Below, piece by piece: positions 1 through 11,579 of a stretch of 64,000 nt of DNA (position 1 is the first letter of the stretch; each line of letters opens with the position of its first letter). Below the pieces are notes generated by a model, which was not told where the DNA came from, did no database searches, and was given only the letters and a program-made list of their open reading frames with translations. The translations under genes were made by a program, and so were the position numbers. Origin of the DNA: Tetragonia tetragonoides (lineage: Eukaryota > Streptophyta > Magnoliopsida > Caryophyllales > Aizoaceae); NCBI GenBank assembly GCA_038025085.1, contig CM076153.1, positions 19,381,001 through 19,445,000 of the forward strand, in the 5' to 3' direction.

Positions 1-469
1 CCGCTACGTCGCGGTTGATACGCCGCGGCCGATATTTAATACCATGGGTACGTGTCCCTAGCTATTACAAAGCTGGAAAAAAAATTAAAACTGCAAACTA
101 AGTGTAATTAACGCTAATCACGCATGTACGGATCAATTAGTGTCTAGGACGCATGCAGAATTTACTTAACTAGTAGCCCGTACAGTTTGGCCTTATTTTA
201 ACCAAACTAAAGGATAGTTTAGGACCTTATACAGCCCTTTTGATCAATGTGCACCCCTTAATTAGCTTGGGGTCACCATTGAGCTCATTTAAATGAAGGA
301 AAACCAGCATCACGGCTAGGAGTTGCGTACATGACAGAAGTGTGCCCTTGGTTCCATGAGTAACTCGTATGGACAGGCCCCCGTATCAATCTACATAATT
401 AACTCAAGCTAATATTTTTAGTAGATTATTATATAAAATGATATAATGTTGATACATGATCTAGATTAT
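1..469. other. Unclassified non-coding DNA at left edge
   Basis: I see no coding exon here. The stretch lies left of exon 4 of the importin-alpha-9-like gene, so it is most likely part of that gene's next intron. Short motifs with 'gtacgga' and 'aattaac' recall the U3 part of the LTR at 61.6-61.9 kb, so it may be an old LTR fragment. The resemblance is too weak for a firm call. Confidence 0.3.
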
Positions 470-1690
470 TTTTTTTAGATAAAGAAAATTTGATTAATCA
501 AATCAATAAAGAATACAAAAGAGAGGATAAGGTATCCTCAAATGCAAACAGAATGCAAACAAAAACTATAAATCACGCCATTGGCGCTATACAAGAGTAA
601 TCGGTACGCCCTTAAAGGCGCCTGCCGCCTTAGCCCAAAGGGAAGCTCAGTAAACCACACGGTCCCAAACATAATCTGTATCTCTCCCACCGTCACGGAA
701 CACTCGAGTTCCTCTCCAGCCAAATGCACCACAAAATGGCCCTACACATACATCTTCAGAACATCCTTCCCTCACTACTTCTCCTCATTGCTGCGAATCG
801 TAGTTGTAGAAAATCCCCTATCCTAGCAGGACACACAAAGCTCTCCCCTTCCAACAATCTATTCCATAATGACCTAGCAAAGTCACACAGAACAATAGAT
901 GCAGGCTATCCTCCCCATCATGACGACACATCACACAAAAAGCCGGTAACATTGACCAACCAGGCCTCCGATGTTGCACCATATCATAAGTATTCACCCT
1001 ACCTAGCACCAAAGCCACACGAAAGCACGAACCTTCAAAGGAACCTTAGACTTCCAAATAAAGTTGGCTAAAGGGAATTGTGGGAACTGTGAGGGAAGGC
1101 TAAGCTGATGAAGGAAAGACTTGCAAGTGAAAACCCCAGAAGGGTCCCCAAGCCAAGTCCGAGAATCGTCCGTCGGGGCGAGAGAGGTAGAGTGGAGGAC
1201 ACTCAAAAGAGAGACAAGTTCCTCCATCTCTCTATCATGCGAGACCGCCGCAAATATAAGTCCCAGGACCCACCCGTGAATGAAAAGAAGGCAGACACGG
1301 GCACCCCATGAAGGGTAGATAACCGAAAAACCCGAGGATACATGGAGGAAAAAGGAACGTTACCCTTCCACACATCCTCCAGACCCGAACCCGATTACCA
1401 TTACCCACATTGTACCTGACCAGTGGAAAGAAAAAATGCGATACCTCAAGGGCAGGCGTGGGAGATAGAAGAGCCGGCATGGGCGTCTCACCCATTGTGC
1501 TGAAGACTGTAGGTGCCATAGGGAGTCAGACTCCAAGGGAAACCGCCATAACCAACTACCCACAAGCGAAGTGTTCTTGGACACCAATCTACCAAAACCC
1601 AGGCCCCCCTCCGTCTTGCGCCGGTAAACATGCTCCCAACTAACCAAATGATCTCTCCTACCCTCCTTAGTAATTGCATAGTTAGCTTGA
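470..1690 (-). mobile_element. 5'-truncated L1-type LINE, C-terminal RT and 3' UTR remnant
   Basis: Minus-strand reading frames between about 1680 and 818 match the C-terminal part of plant LINE ORF2. A 'VSWEHVYRRKTEGGLGFGR' segment (about 1647-1590) corresponds to the region after the reverse-transcriptase thumb. A Trp-rich segment (1227-1003) follows, then a zinc-binding block with CVMC...H...C spacing (about 940-880) as in the zf-RVT domain. The frames are broken by several shifts. The element ends at a T-run near 470-477 on the plus strand, read as its poly(A) tail. The last 260 bp are shared with the fragment at 2402-2654, so both belong to one LINE family. No convincing TSD was found. 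Confidence 0.75.
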
Positions 1691-2164
1691 AATTAATTGT
1701 TTCAAGTGAACTATTGCGAAGTTATGATAGTTGTACATAATTCAGTAATTTAGGGTAATTAATATGATGAAAATATAAGTAAAACTAAAAGTATGATTTT
1801 CATGGTGTCTGTAGTTACTTAGTATATAGTTGCTAGATATTTCTGAGTGATAGTAAACAATTTGAATCAGTAAACAATTTTCTCGAATTTCCAGATTTCT
1901 TACATGCTAAATTCTTGTGAAAATGTCAAACTTTTCTGTGACTTTTTTTAAGGTAATTCTACTGGAATCATACTAATCGTAGGGGTTGATGATTTCTTAA
2001 AGCCCAAACTTCACTAAATCACCACAAGGAAACCCAGGGGCCGAGGAGGGAACAAAGGGACAAAGGTAGAGAAGGGGAGGGAGAACAAGAGCTACAGTAG
2101 ATGCATGCTGAATGAGAACACAAGGAAAGCTAAATAAGATTGGCAATATATATCATTTACAAAC

Positions 2165-5100
2165 CTCCAAGATGGGCAATAAGCAATGGCAAAGCAGGCA
2201 GCAGAGATTTTGTCTCTTCTGGCAGTCCAGCAGCAATGTTTGTAAGACACCAAGCTGCCTCAAGTAACTGGTATAAAAAGAAAAGGACTGAGGTTAACAA
2301 AAGATTATCAACCCTTGTCCCCTCAAAATTGTTATTTCAAGTAATCAAAGACTCAATTGCATAGATGGTAAATAAGCCCCGAATGACCAAATTGGTATCT
2401 TTTTAGATAAGGAAAAAATTTTATTGATCAAATCGTGAAAGAATACAAAAATGGAGGATAAGGTATCCTCAAATATCAAAAATTAAAATAAAGTATCTAC
2501 AAATCACGCCAATGGCATTGAATGACCGTCAGTGGCACCCCCTTGAAGGCACCAGCCGCCTTCGCCCAAAGGGATGCCAAATAAACTATATGTTCCCACA
2601 CTAAATCGATACTCTTTCCCGCGTCAGAGAAAATCCTCGAGTTCCTCTCTAACCAATTGGTATCTTAAATGAACACGTTAGGACAAATTGGTATTTTAAA
2701 AAACAGATGTGGCATTAGGGTATTAAAAAATTAACTTTTGTGCAGATTGACCCCTTAAACCGGATTCATAGAGAATTTCGGTCAAAAATACATTTTAAAT
2801 TATTTTCTTTTATTTTTGCTGTTGTCATTTTTTTCCATCTTTTTATCTCCTCACTGCACTCAGCAATGTCGCTCAGCAACACGAGCCACCACCCATCTCC
2901 TCACCACCACGAGCCAAGATGTGGTGCATCACCATCACCATTTGCCTCCTCACTCACCTCAATATCCCTTTCTTCTATTGTTGTTCAAGTAATATGTCGC
3001 TGCAACTCCCTTGGCCCTTGCCTTGGGTGGTTGCTTTGTAGTTGAGGTTGAATTTGAAATTCTGCACCGTGTTCCACATTGCCTCAAAACTGGTTGACTT
3101 GAGTTAGTAGGCACAAACAAGTAAAAAGGAATAATTGCAAGTGTCTAACTCCATCAAGTACAGAAGAGTATCCCTGAAATTGAAAAAACAAAATGTTACA
3201 TGGGAGATGGAGGATGAAGATGGTGGGTACTGCTGGCCATTTTATTTTTGTTGGGGAAAGAGAGAGGAGAAAGATAGAGGGTGAGGCGTGAGGGTCTGTG
3301 GGGTGAGAAGAGTGAAGAAGGAGGGAAAAAGGAAAAAGTAAGAAAAAACACCAAAAATACAGCAATTTGGTTTAAAATTCAATTTTATAGTTAGATTCTA
3401 TAAGATTCCGGTTTTGTGGGTGACTTTGCACAAAAGTTGTTTCTTAATACCCTAATGACACATGCGGTTTTTAAAATACCAAAATGTTCAAATGGGTTCA
3501 TTTAAAATACCAATTTGGTCATTTGGGGGGCGAATAAGTTAAGGATGTTAATGTTTGGTCCATCACTTTGAAAATAACACCATTGCATGACTTTGCATTA
3601 GAAGCGATGAACATATTAGATATGGCATAACTAGTACATGAAACAACCGTGCCATTCCTATTACCAACCTGCTGCTCATAAAGAAAATGGAAGACTAGAA
3701 ATAACCATGAAGTTGAAGTACCAAACATTGTAAACCGAAAGAAGAAAAGAAAAAAGAAAACCAAAAAGAGGTCATTGAACTCACAATTATAGGAGGAATA
3801 AGGACAATGATTATATTAGAATTATACCTTCTGCACTTTTAGAAAAATAATTCCTTGCCAACTAATTTACTCCCAAAGCAATTGCTGAACAAAAGCACTG
3901 ACCCAACATACAATCCATTCGAATAAACAAGAACTCCAAGCATCTTAAATAGAACTATACTCATTCCTTTAGTATAAGCTACTTTTGATTTTCTGCGATG
4001 CTTTTCATTATGAGTTTTCTATTTCAAATGTTTCCTCTTGATACTACCTACACTCAGCCTCATTTCTACTACTAATGACTTTCAACTACACTTTCGACCA
4101 TATGTGATGCATGAGCATCTAGCTCACTTCATTTCCATTTATTTACATGCAGCCCATGTTTCACTTGATGTTTCATTATCTTTTGACCTTTAAAATCCAC
4201 AAAAACTTTGACTGAATGTTCAAATCTGTGATCCTGATTTTGGATGTGGAGTTTCTTTGCGTCCTTGGACTTTCTGGGATTGTTAGTCTGTATTTGAGCT
4301 CTCATCTTTCGGGAACTGTGATTAAATCATCTGCTCAGGTTGAGGATTTCCAGGGTGAATTTTATTGACATCGGGTTGATATGCTGAAACTAGGGCTGGC
4401 CACAAGCCAAACAGTTCGCGAACAGTTCGGGATCGGTTCGAATAAAGCTCGGCTCGAACTCGGTTCGATTCTAAACGAGCCGAACTCGAACTCGATTTTA
4501 AGGCTCGAACTTTTAACGAGCCGAGCTCGAGCTTGGCACTATTCGGCTCGTGGGGCTCGCGAGCCTAAAAAAACCATAAAATACATACATACAGTCCTAA
4601 ATTGTGTCGTAACTTCTAATATTATAATAATAAAAGAGTAGCAATACATCAAAAGTCATGGAAAAACGCTAAATTCTTGAAAGTAACATTAGAGGAGGGT
4701 TCTATTATGTTAATTTGTACGAGCTCGAGCTTTGAATTTAGCATTCGAGCCGAGCTCGAGCTTAAATTTGCAGTTCGAGTCGAACTCGAACCCAAACTCG
4801 AGCCTAAAATTTTTAAATCGAGCCGAGCCGAGCTCTTCTGGAGTTCGGCTTGGTTCGGCTCGTGGCCAACCCTAGCTGAAACCGACGGTTGGTTCCGATT
4901 CTGGTTTCATGAGCTGAAGTTGTTCTGATTTGTCAAAAATATTGGGTTTGGGATATTAATATTGTTGTGAAGAAGTTAAACTAGCAACTTTTTGAGAAAT
5001 TACTGGATTATGTTTGAACCTGTGCGTGCCTAGTTGATTTTTCGAAACACTAGAAGTGTTCTTTCTGAAGTTTTTTGGACATGGGTTCTGAATTTCCTAG

Positions 5101-8100
5101 GGTGATACCTGCTGTGTTTTTTTCGAGAACTACAGTAATCTTTGTTGTGATTTCATCTTGGGTTGGGTATTTTCTAAGTTGTTGGGTTAAACTGCTTGTT
5201 GTGGTCTAGAGTCATTTGACTTCACTTGTCATGGAACATTGGAACTTGCTGGGTTTATTATTTATTGAACCATTGAACTGGAAATTTGAAGAACAATTCT
5301 GAAACATTCCAACCGTGGATTCTGGAACATTTGGATACCAACTCTAAATCAATTAAGCGTGTTGTCGCATTATTGAGCTAATGCCCTTGGTTTTCGCTGA
5401 AATAGCCTGCTGTGACTGAGGTTCACTAGTAAGCTGCTACTTCAGTTCATGGTTGTGCAAAGGATTAAATCTGGAAAGTGGTATGTTGAATCTGGGTTTG
5501 CACTTGAACCTTAGTTGAACTGGACTGAAGTCAACATTACCCCAGTGCCTCCAAAGAGGCTCCCGCCTAAGGGGGGGTCGGTTGTACGCAGCCTTACCCC
5601 TGTGAGAGTCTCGCAGAGAGGCTGTTTCCGTTTGACCCGATATCCGAAGTGCGACGAACATCGGCAACTTCACAATAAATAAGAAGTGCTGACAGTTTTA
5701 TGAGCCATTTTGCTTTAGTCCATTACATTCCGAAGCCAAAAAGTAGAGAAGCTTTTGGCTCCACTGGATATTGTGGACATTTGAACTGGCCAGAAGTATA
5801 TTGGATAATTGTGGGTGCTGCTGAACTGTTGGTGTCCTTCATTTCCCCTTCTCTTCTCACAGTCTATTTATTTCCCTGTTATCTATTTTTCTGTATTCGA
5901 AATCCCACTTGCGTAGAGCATTTCATTGAACTATCTTTGCATTTTACTATCTGCCATTATAAATTAGCTCAGCTTGAGTTGATTAAACATTTGATGAATA
6001 TTCTGCTTTCCTCCACACACAATTCCCCTCTTTTCGTTTTAAACTAGTCCTCAAAAACCTATAGAGCCGATAAACATTTCCGTACTAAGCACATCCTACC
6101 TCCACCAAACAGCCATGACATTTGATTCCCCTAGTGATTTGGTTATAAAAGACATTGAAAGTAGGCTGGCAAAACTAGAAACTCGTTGAAGAGGAGGGCA
6201 TTCATTCACATAAATAGAAGGCATATTTAGAGTACAGATCAGGAGAAGCGTAGCTGCTCGAGCTCCTACAAGGGGCAAGACGAAAATTCAACAGTGAATC
6301 TCAGTGTCGTTGCTCCTTAGACACGGGAAGGCTGAAGACATGTCTCAAGTGCCAGGGTTTTGGACATTTCTATCTTGATTGTCTCAACAAGAAGGTCCCA
6401 AATTTTCAAAAGCATTAGCAGCAGGACATAGAGTGTGTTAAAAGGGGTGAAGCTGAACGTTTACACAAACAACTTGAGCAAAGGGTTAGTGTCGCATCTA
6501 CTGTAGAGATATTCCCCTGGGTACACAACCTGAATCTAAATTGAAACCGGAGTCATTAATGAAACTTGCTGCAGGCCTTGTTCAAGGTATGGTTGAGCTT
6601 GTTGAAAGTGAGCCTATTGATAAGGTGCAACCAGAAACTGAGATGTGAAGTCTCCAGAAAGCAGACACAACTTCATTGAAAAGTTTAAGCTAAGGATGTC
6701 GATTTGGGAAATCTATAAAGAAGAATTTGATTCCTTCATTATTCCTTGTTCTACTCCATTTCTTGAAAGGAAAGATCCAGCAGCACCCTCAAGAGAAAAA
6801 GAGCCCAGAGCTGAAGTTGATTCAGAACAGAAAAAAAAGCTCTTTTGTGTTATATTGTGAAAGAGAAACTCGTTTCAACCCTTATAGGAAACTGCATTCC
6901 ATGTTCAAGGGTATATTTCGTACAACAAAAAAATTTACACAAGGAGAAGCCGTAACATAGCAGCAGCGTGATTGAAAAGAGTTCTCCTTTTCCTTTCATC
7001 ACTCCAAACAACCATGATGGGAAACTCCAACCCCTACTGATCTGTTCAAGCAGCAAGCTCAGCTCCTATTCTTGCAAAGATCATTCTCTACATAAAGAAG
7101 GCAACAGGTGTTTTCTAAAGCGGACATTTAAAGACCTCATGATCAAGAAGCTTCTGTGCAGGTTGTCATCGGCTCGTCCTAAAATAAGCAAAAGGCCAAG
7201 GTTGTTTCTATTTGAGGATACACTAAGGAGAAACAAGTGTGATTGGCAAGATGGCAGAAGCTCTCCTGTTAGGATTTGAGCGAGCAAAAACCTTGTTCAT
7301 GCCTCATGGAGGTACACAATCGGCAAGTTAAGGCGATGTTACTAGTACCATAGGAGCCTGGATTAGAGGACGGATCCAGGGAGGGAAACTAATATGCACC
7401 GAGATGAGCTATACTGGAAGTTTTCTTACTTCGAGGAATTGAGGGAGAGTCCTAAACAACCCCGGGTGTTTGATGCATGAGCATCTAGCTCAGTTTATAT
7501 CCGTTTGTTTTCATTCAGCCAGTAGTTCATTTGATGTCATAAATACCTCTTGAGCTTTGTCAGATGCAAATAAAAAGGAATGCAAGGGAGTTTATCATAT
7601 GCAGCAGGAACAAATTGAAGGAACATCACGAGCAGTTATGCATGGGTAAGATAGACAGGTAAGAACTTTACCAAACAGAAGCTTTTATAGAAGAATGCCC
7701 AAGCTCTGCAAAAGGCAAGCTCAAGGGATCAATGGGTGAGGTGTCCTAATATAGTACCAGATTAATCCTAGTGGTTTATCCCATTAGATGCTCATAGTAC
7801 AAGGTGCACGCTAGAAAATCAGGCTCCTATTTGTACTATTCTTTTGGTGCAATTTTCTTATTGGTTTGACTTAAGTTTTCCCATTAATATTACTAATAGT
7901 TGCTACAATTTTTGTGGTCTATATGTAGAAGCTCACAAGTTGTAAAGAAGCAGAAGTTGATTAGAGGAATGCCGAGCTTAACAGCTTATGCTCTTGGCTG
8001 CCATTGCCACTCTCAAATCCATCGATCCATTGTGGAACTCTAAGGTTCTTAGTGGGTTTAAGTAGTCCTTGTTTGTCCTCTCACTCTTTGTTGTGAGGGT

Positions 8101-11100
8101 ATTATCCTTAAAGGCATAGAGAGGTGGGCTTGTTATCCTTCTCTTTCACGGTTTCACCCTTTATTTCATAACATGGGTATCCCATATTTCCATGACTATC
8201 GCATGGGCCCTAAAGTTAACAACCAGGAAAACCTCCAGTGGCCCCGAGGGGACTTGAACCAAGAACCTCTAGAATAGATCTCAGAGGTCTTACCAGCTGA
8301 GCTACGGCTACCCCCTCAAGGTTGTCCTTCTCTTTCACCTTATCCTTCTCTTCCACACTACACCTTTCTTTTATTTTCAGTTCTGTCAAAAAACCAAAAA
8401 AAGTACAAAATTTATCTAACACTATCGAGTTGTTGCATGTGAATGAACTGAAATTTTGCAGTTGTTCACGCAACAACATGTTCCCATGCAATTAGTGAAT
8501 TAACTAACACTCACCAGCATAATGCACAGAAGGAATATAGCCTGACAAAACATTAGCTCGTCATGTGGTCGAAATATCTACTATTTGACCAAATTCCTCG
8601 ATTACTTGGTCTGGCCATTATCTTCCCTCACACTAGTGAAAATACACCTCAGATATTGTGAATGTAACACTCATTTATGGTTGAAACTTATACGGTCTTT
8701 TCATCAGCATAACTTATCATATGGAACACAGAAAAGAATCACAAAACGAGGAGGTTTATAAAGATGACAGCATCCAAGGAATAAGCACTTAGCTAGAATA
8801 TGACTAGCACCCAAGATATCATATTTCATCTCAAAACCTACGAATTAGATGCTTCACATAGATTAAGAAATTTCAGGAAGCAAAGAATAAAACAAATATC
8901 ATAATAACAGAAATTGAATGCAAATCATTCAGACCTGCTCATCTGGAGCGCCAAATGATAGGCACTGCACAAGAACTGGTATTGCTCCAGCTTTAAGTGC
9001 GGCATCAACAGGGGGTAACTCAGATTTAGACATGAAACGCCTCAACTCGCGCAAAGCACAGACCCTCTTCTGCAGTGCACCCTTTCCCCTGTTATTCAGT
9101 GCAAGAGGTATAAAACGTACAATATGAGAAAGTTACAGAAAGTTCTGACAACAAAGGATAAAGGATGCCAATCCTGCAACAACAAAGAACAGAAAATTTC
9201 ATGCAACTACAGCAGCCAATTTATAAGGACCATCACTTCACTGTTACAATATCCAAATTTTACTTTGAACACCACCTGCAAATGATAACAAACCTCAAAG
9301 AAGACATTTTTCATCTGGAGACATAATTTCTACTCAATACAACTCTATCCTTCATATTTGTTATGAAACAGCAATAACCAAATGCACTTTTAATAGCTAG
9401 TGTACAGACGCATGCAGCTAGATGTACAGTGCAGCATGTGTAATAGCTACCCTGAAGACTGCTCTCACTTGTTCTTCAACTGTGCAGTATCTATGCCAGT
9501 TTGGAAGAGCTTGCTGGTGTGGATGGGGATCAGAAGAAGACCATTAATTTTTCGTAATGACATTAAATGGTTTACTGACAAATGCAGGGATAGAAAGCTA
9601 CTTAGTAAGCTTAGAAGGGCTGGGTTTGTATCTGCTGTATACTGTGGAGTGAAAGAAAACAAAGGATGTTTTGTGATAAAAGTAGGGACTGTGCAGCCAT
9701 AGTTAGGCAAGTGCAAGTAGGTGTCTGTTGTCGTCTTGCTCACCAGCATGATGCTGGTGAGCAAGCATTAGAGTTATTACATAGCTTGTAGATTGACTCT
9801 TATATCAAGGGGTATGCCCCGGGTTTTGCTGTAGTTTTTATGGACAGGGTGCTTCTTTGGCATCCCTTTGGCAAATGGAAATATATTGACCATTTTCCGG
9901 AAAAAAAAAATGCACTTTTAATGGTGTAACTGGAATACGACCAATAGGCTCTCTACAATTGCACGGTGAAGGCTTCTTCATGGTAATGGCCATTGGCCAG
10001 ACCCACTACCCACCCCATGGAGGAATCTTTTAAGCAAGCCCTGGATCCCTGATAAGCACCCCTCTAGCTCCTAAGGCAACAAACTCTGATATACTATATC
10101 GGAGAAAAGTTTTTTATACCGCATACTCAATCCCAAATAACTAGTAACTTCTTTATACTATACACAATTCACTCAAACCATATTGTATACATCAACCCCT
10201 TCTTTCGATAGCAGGTAGCCAAAAAACTTAATTTTTCTCAACAAGCCTATTTAAAATGTACACAAAAAAGTTCAATGAAATCAACATGGCCATAAACATT
10301 GAGCTTGACAATAAGTTAATATATATGTCGATGCCTGCCTCTGAATGACTCGTTCATGTACTTCAATCACACTGATAAACCACCAACTTTCAATAAATAT
10401 CAATTGATGACTCATTTCAGTAGTTCACACCATATCTAACAATATAACCTAAGGAGCTCAATCAAAGGAGAAAAACAAAGACAGCACAGACAGACATACT
10501 GATAGGCAATGGCAGCTTTTAATTCTTCAACTGCTGATGATGTCTGAGCATCCAAAAGTGACTGCTCTTCGTCAAGCATCATATTATTTTCAAACTCAAT
10601 ATCATTACCACTATCAGCTCCAATCACCACCCTGCAAAGACGCTTCGTTCTGACAAGCGCCTCTCGCCTTTCTTTACCCACACTAACTGCATTCTGCCGT
10701 CTTCGCTGCGACGCCAAATTCCCAACTGAATCAATGACAGATAGATAATCAGTATTGCCACAGCTGTTACCCAGTAATTCCAACAAAACAACACCAACAA
10801 CAACAACAACAATAACAACAACAATAGAGGGGCAAAATGCTCTAACAGAATAGTTTCAACCTGTCCCAGACTTTCAGCCACTTTGATTTTAGGATGTATA
10901 TCAAGATAAAGGGGAAACAAAGAACCCGACATTTCGCAAGTGTAAGAGAAATACCAACAAATTTATATTATTAAGGTGGATAAACCCATCAGGTTCATTG
11001 ATTGATATATTATCTGAACCTATTTGATTTCCTCATAAATTTAAGCAAACTTCATCACTTAGCAATTTCTCTAATCAAACAGCAGAGTGGTCAACGAAAT

Positions 11101-11244
11101 AAAAATAAATTAACAAAAGATAAAGAAAAAGAAACCAGGAGTGCCAAGTAAAATGAGAAAGAGAGGCTAAGAAAAAGGTATGCATATATTGCCTGAAATT
11201 TTAACAGGATCTCTTTTCTGAGAAGCCAAGCTGCCATCTGCCAT
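2165..11244 (-). CDS. IMPA9: Importin subunit alpha-9-like (IMPA-9), exons 1-4, partial
   Basis: Importin-alpha adaptors bind nuclear-localisation signals and use an importin-beta-binding (IBB) N-terminus to enter the nucleus. Four exons were assembled from splice sites: 11193-11244, 10500-10725, 8935-9088 and 2165-2267. Their phases agree, giving 178 codons without a stop. The protein starts MADGSLASQKRDPVK. It then has a basic IBB-like segment (QRRRQNAVSVGKERREALV, about residues 22-40), an acidic stretch with MMLDEEQ, and ARM-repeat sequence including KAGAIPVLVQCLSFGAPDEQ and LLEAAWCLTNIAAGLPEET. This order and the divergent IBB match plant IMPA-9 rather than the canonical IMPA-1 to -8 group. 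The family is about 520 residues long, so two thirds lie beyond the left edge. Introns are 467, 1,411 and 6,667 bp and rich in transposons. I chose the start because it is the first ATG, joins in phase to the IBB exon and matches the family N-terminus. The visible exons look intact. Confidence 0.85.
2377..3528. mobile_element. Mutator-like non-autonomous TIR element in importin intron 3
   Basis: The left end reads CCCCGAATGACCAAATTGG and the right end is its inverted partner (3513-3528, ending GGTCATTTGGGG). Once the nested LINE is removed, the inverted repeats extend about 100 bp inward and include 'TAGGGTATTAA' in both arms. Flanks at 2367-2376 and 3529-3538 match at 8 of 10 positions, fitting the 8-10 bp TSD typical of Mutator-like elements. 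The interior codes for nothing recognisable. Confidence 0.75.
2402..2654 (-). mobile_element. Short 5'-truncated LINE inserted in the Mutator-like TIR
   Basis: This 253-bp piece closely resembles the 3' terminal part of the LINE at 470-730. A 12-bp direct repeat (AATTGGTATCTT) lies at 2390-2401 and 2655-2666, which is the TSD expected of target-primed reverse transcription. It splits the left inverted repeat of the 2377-3528 element, so it is the younger insertion. Confidence 0.8.
3539..4390. other. Intron 3 sequence without recognisable gene
   Basis: I see no exon or clear transposon boundary. The segment contains one copy (4105-4126) of a 22-bp sequence repeated exactly at 7471-7492. Confidence 0.4.
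4391..4874. mobile_element. hAT-like non-autonomous element with GAGCTCG-type arms
   Basis: Terminal inverted repeats TAGGGCTGGCCAC and, on the other strand at the right end, TAGGGTTGGCCAC match at 12 of 13 positions. They are flanked by a perfect 8-bp TSD, GCTGAAAC (4383-4390 and 4875-4882). Both arms are built from degenerate runs of TCGAGC/GCTCGA-like hexamers in inverse orientation around an AT-rich core. The 8-bp TSD and subterminal repeats point to the hAT superfamily. There is no coding capacity. Confidence 0.85.
5521..5785 (-). mobile_element. SINE-like element with Au/RTE-type 3' tail, copy 1
   Basis: Read on the minus strand, the 3' half contains CAGCCTCTCTGC, then GGGGTAAGGCTGCGTACA, the hallmark tail of plant Au SINEs and RTE LINEs. 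The 5' half (with GGCTTCGGAATG and GAAGTTGCCGATG) is shared with copies at 50291-50540 and 47275-47500. The tail ends GGGTAATGTTG. Boundaries are approximate because no clear TSD was found. Confidence 0.7.
6290..6650 (+). pseudogene. Decayed retroelement gag fragment with CCHC zinc knuckle
   Basis: Bases 6338-6394 translate as TCLKCQGFGHFYLDCLNKK, a CX2CX4HX4C zinc knuckle typical of gypsy-class gag proteins, where it binds element RNA. The cysteine codons are at 6341, 6350 and 6380 and the histidine at 6364. Stop codons interrupt the frame shortly after. It lies in intron 3 of the importin gene, opposite to its direction, between the 22-bp direct repeats at 4105 and 7471. Confidence 0.65.
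6651..8136. other. Intron 3 sequence, no recognisable gene
   Basis: Short open frames are present (for example 6645-6860 and 6968-7279), but none resembles a known protein or has a conserved motif. This is probably degraded retroelement sequence. Confidence 0.4.
8150..8325 (-). mobile_element. tRNA-derived SINE with 13-bp TSD
   Basis: On the minus strand the head contains an A box (TAGCTCAGCTGG) and a B box (GGTTCAAGTCC), the internal pol III promoter of tRNA genes and SINEs. It lacks a complete tRNA fold, and about 90 bp of unrelated sequence follows. A 13-bp direct repeat (CCTTCTCTTTCAC) flanks it at 8137-8149 and 8326-8338. The 176-bp length and TSD fit a SINE rather than a functional tRNA gene. 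It sits in importin intron 3. Confidence 0.85.
9395..9907 (+). mobile_element. 5'-truncated LINE with zf-RVT remnant, in importin intron 2
   Basis: The frame at 9400-9702 encodes the C-terminal zinc-binding domain of LINE ORF2 (CSMCNSYPEDCSHLFFNC), followed by a Trp/basic segment. A short 3' UTR ends in an A-run at 9901-9910. A 15-bp direct repeat, AAATGCACTTTTAAT, flanks it at 9380-9394 and 9908-9922, clear evidence of target-primed integration. It is antisense to the host gene. Confidence 0.88.
10726..11192 (-). other. Intron 1 of the importin-alpha-9 gene, GC-AG type
   Basis: Exon 1 must end after ...ATTTCAG to join in phase with exon 2 (TTGGGAATTT), rebuilding the family motif I-S-V-G-N. 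The intron then begins GCAATATATG and ends TTGATTCAG. No GT donor lies close enough to keep the frame. GC-AG introns are a known minor class spliced by the major spliceosome. Confidence 0.7.
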
Positions 11245-11578
11245 TTTCGGTTTCAGGTATTGTTAATAGGTCAGGTAGCGTCCACCGCTAATCGATGGCG
11301 GATTGTTGAAGGAGGTTGTTTGAACACAGAAGAAACTGATGTTGAAGTATTGACGGGGGCGTTTGCTGATAGACAAAAAAGGAGAAAAGAGGTAAGAGGT
11401 AGGGGGGAGTCTGGTTTTCAATTGCCGTAATAATAAGGATTTTTTTTTGCTAAAAACACCCCTAAAGAACTTAAGTGAGTGGAAAAACACCTTAATAAAT
11501 TTTTGTTTTGAAGGAACACCCTAATACAGCAAAAACACCTTGTTAGGACACCCCAAGCTAATCTTCATGATGGTTTTC
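11245..11578 (-). promoter_or_regulatory. Presumed 5' UTR and proximal promoter of importin-alpha-9 gene
   Basis: This is the sequence immediately upstream of the exon-1 ATG and before the copia remnant begins. It has A/T-rich patches but no TATA box I would defend. The call rests only on position. The copia fragment starts within about 340 bp of the ATG, so the promoter is either short or partly transposon-derived. Confidence 0.35.
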
Positions 11579-11579
11579 G

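Larger units (their letters stand above)
4105..7492 (+). repeat. Pair of 22-bp direct repeats, possible LTR starts, flanking 3.3 kb
   Basis: The segments 4105-4126 and 7471-7492 are identical and begin TGATGCATGAGCATC. Weaker similarity continues for about 40 bp. A decayed gag zinc-knuckle fragment lies between them. They could be the outer ends of two degraded LTRs of one gypsy-like element, but I see no primer-binding site or polypurine tract to prove it. Confidence 0.35.

Noticed and set aside
581..1643. Plus-strand frames of up to 115 codons near the left end
   Set aside because: They run antisense to recognisable LINE ORF2 sequence on the minus strand and contain no domain.
8225..8310. 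Possible functional tRNA gene on the minus strand
   Set aside because: The A and B boxes are present, but the acceptor arms do not pair cleanly. The sequence continues past the expected 3' end, and 13-bp TSDs bound a longer 176-bp unit. A SINE explains it better.
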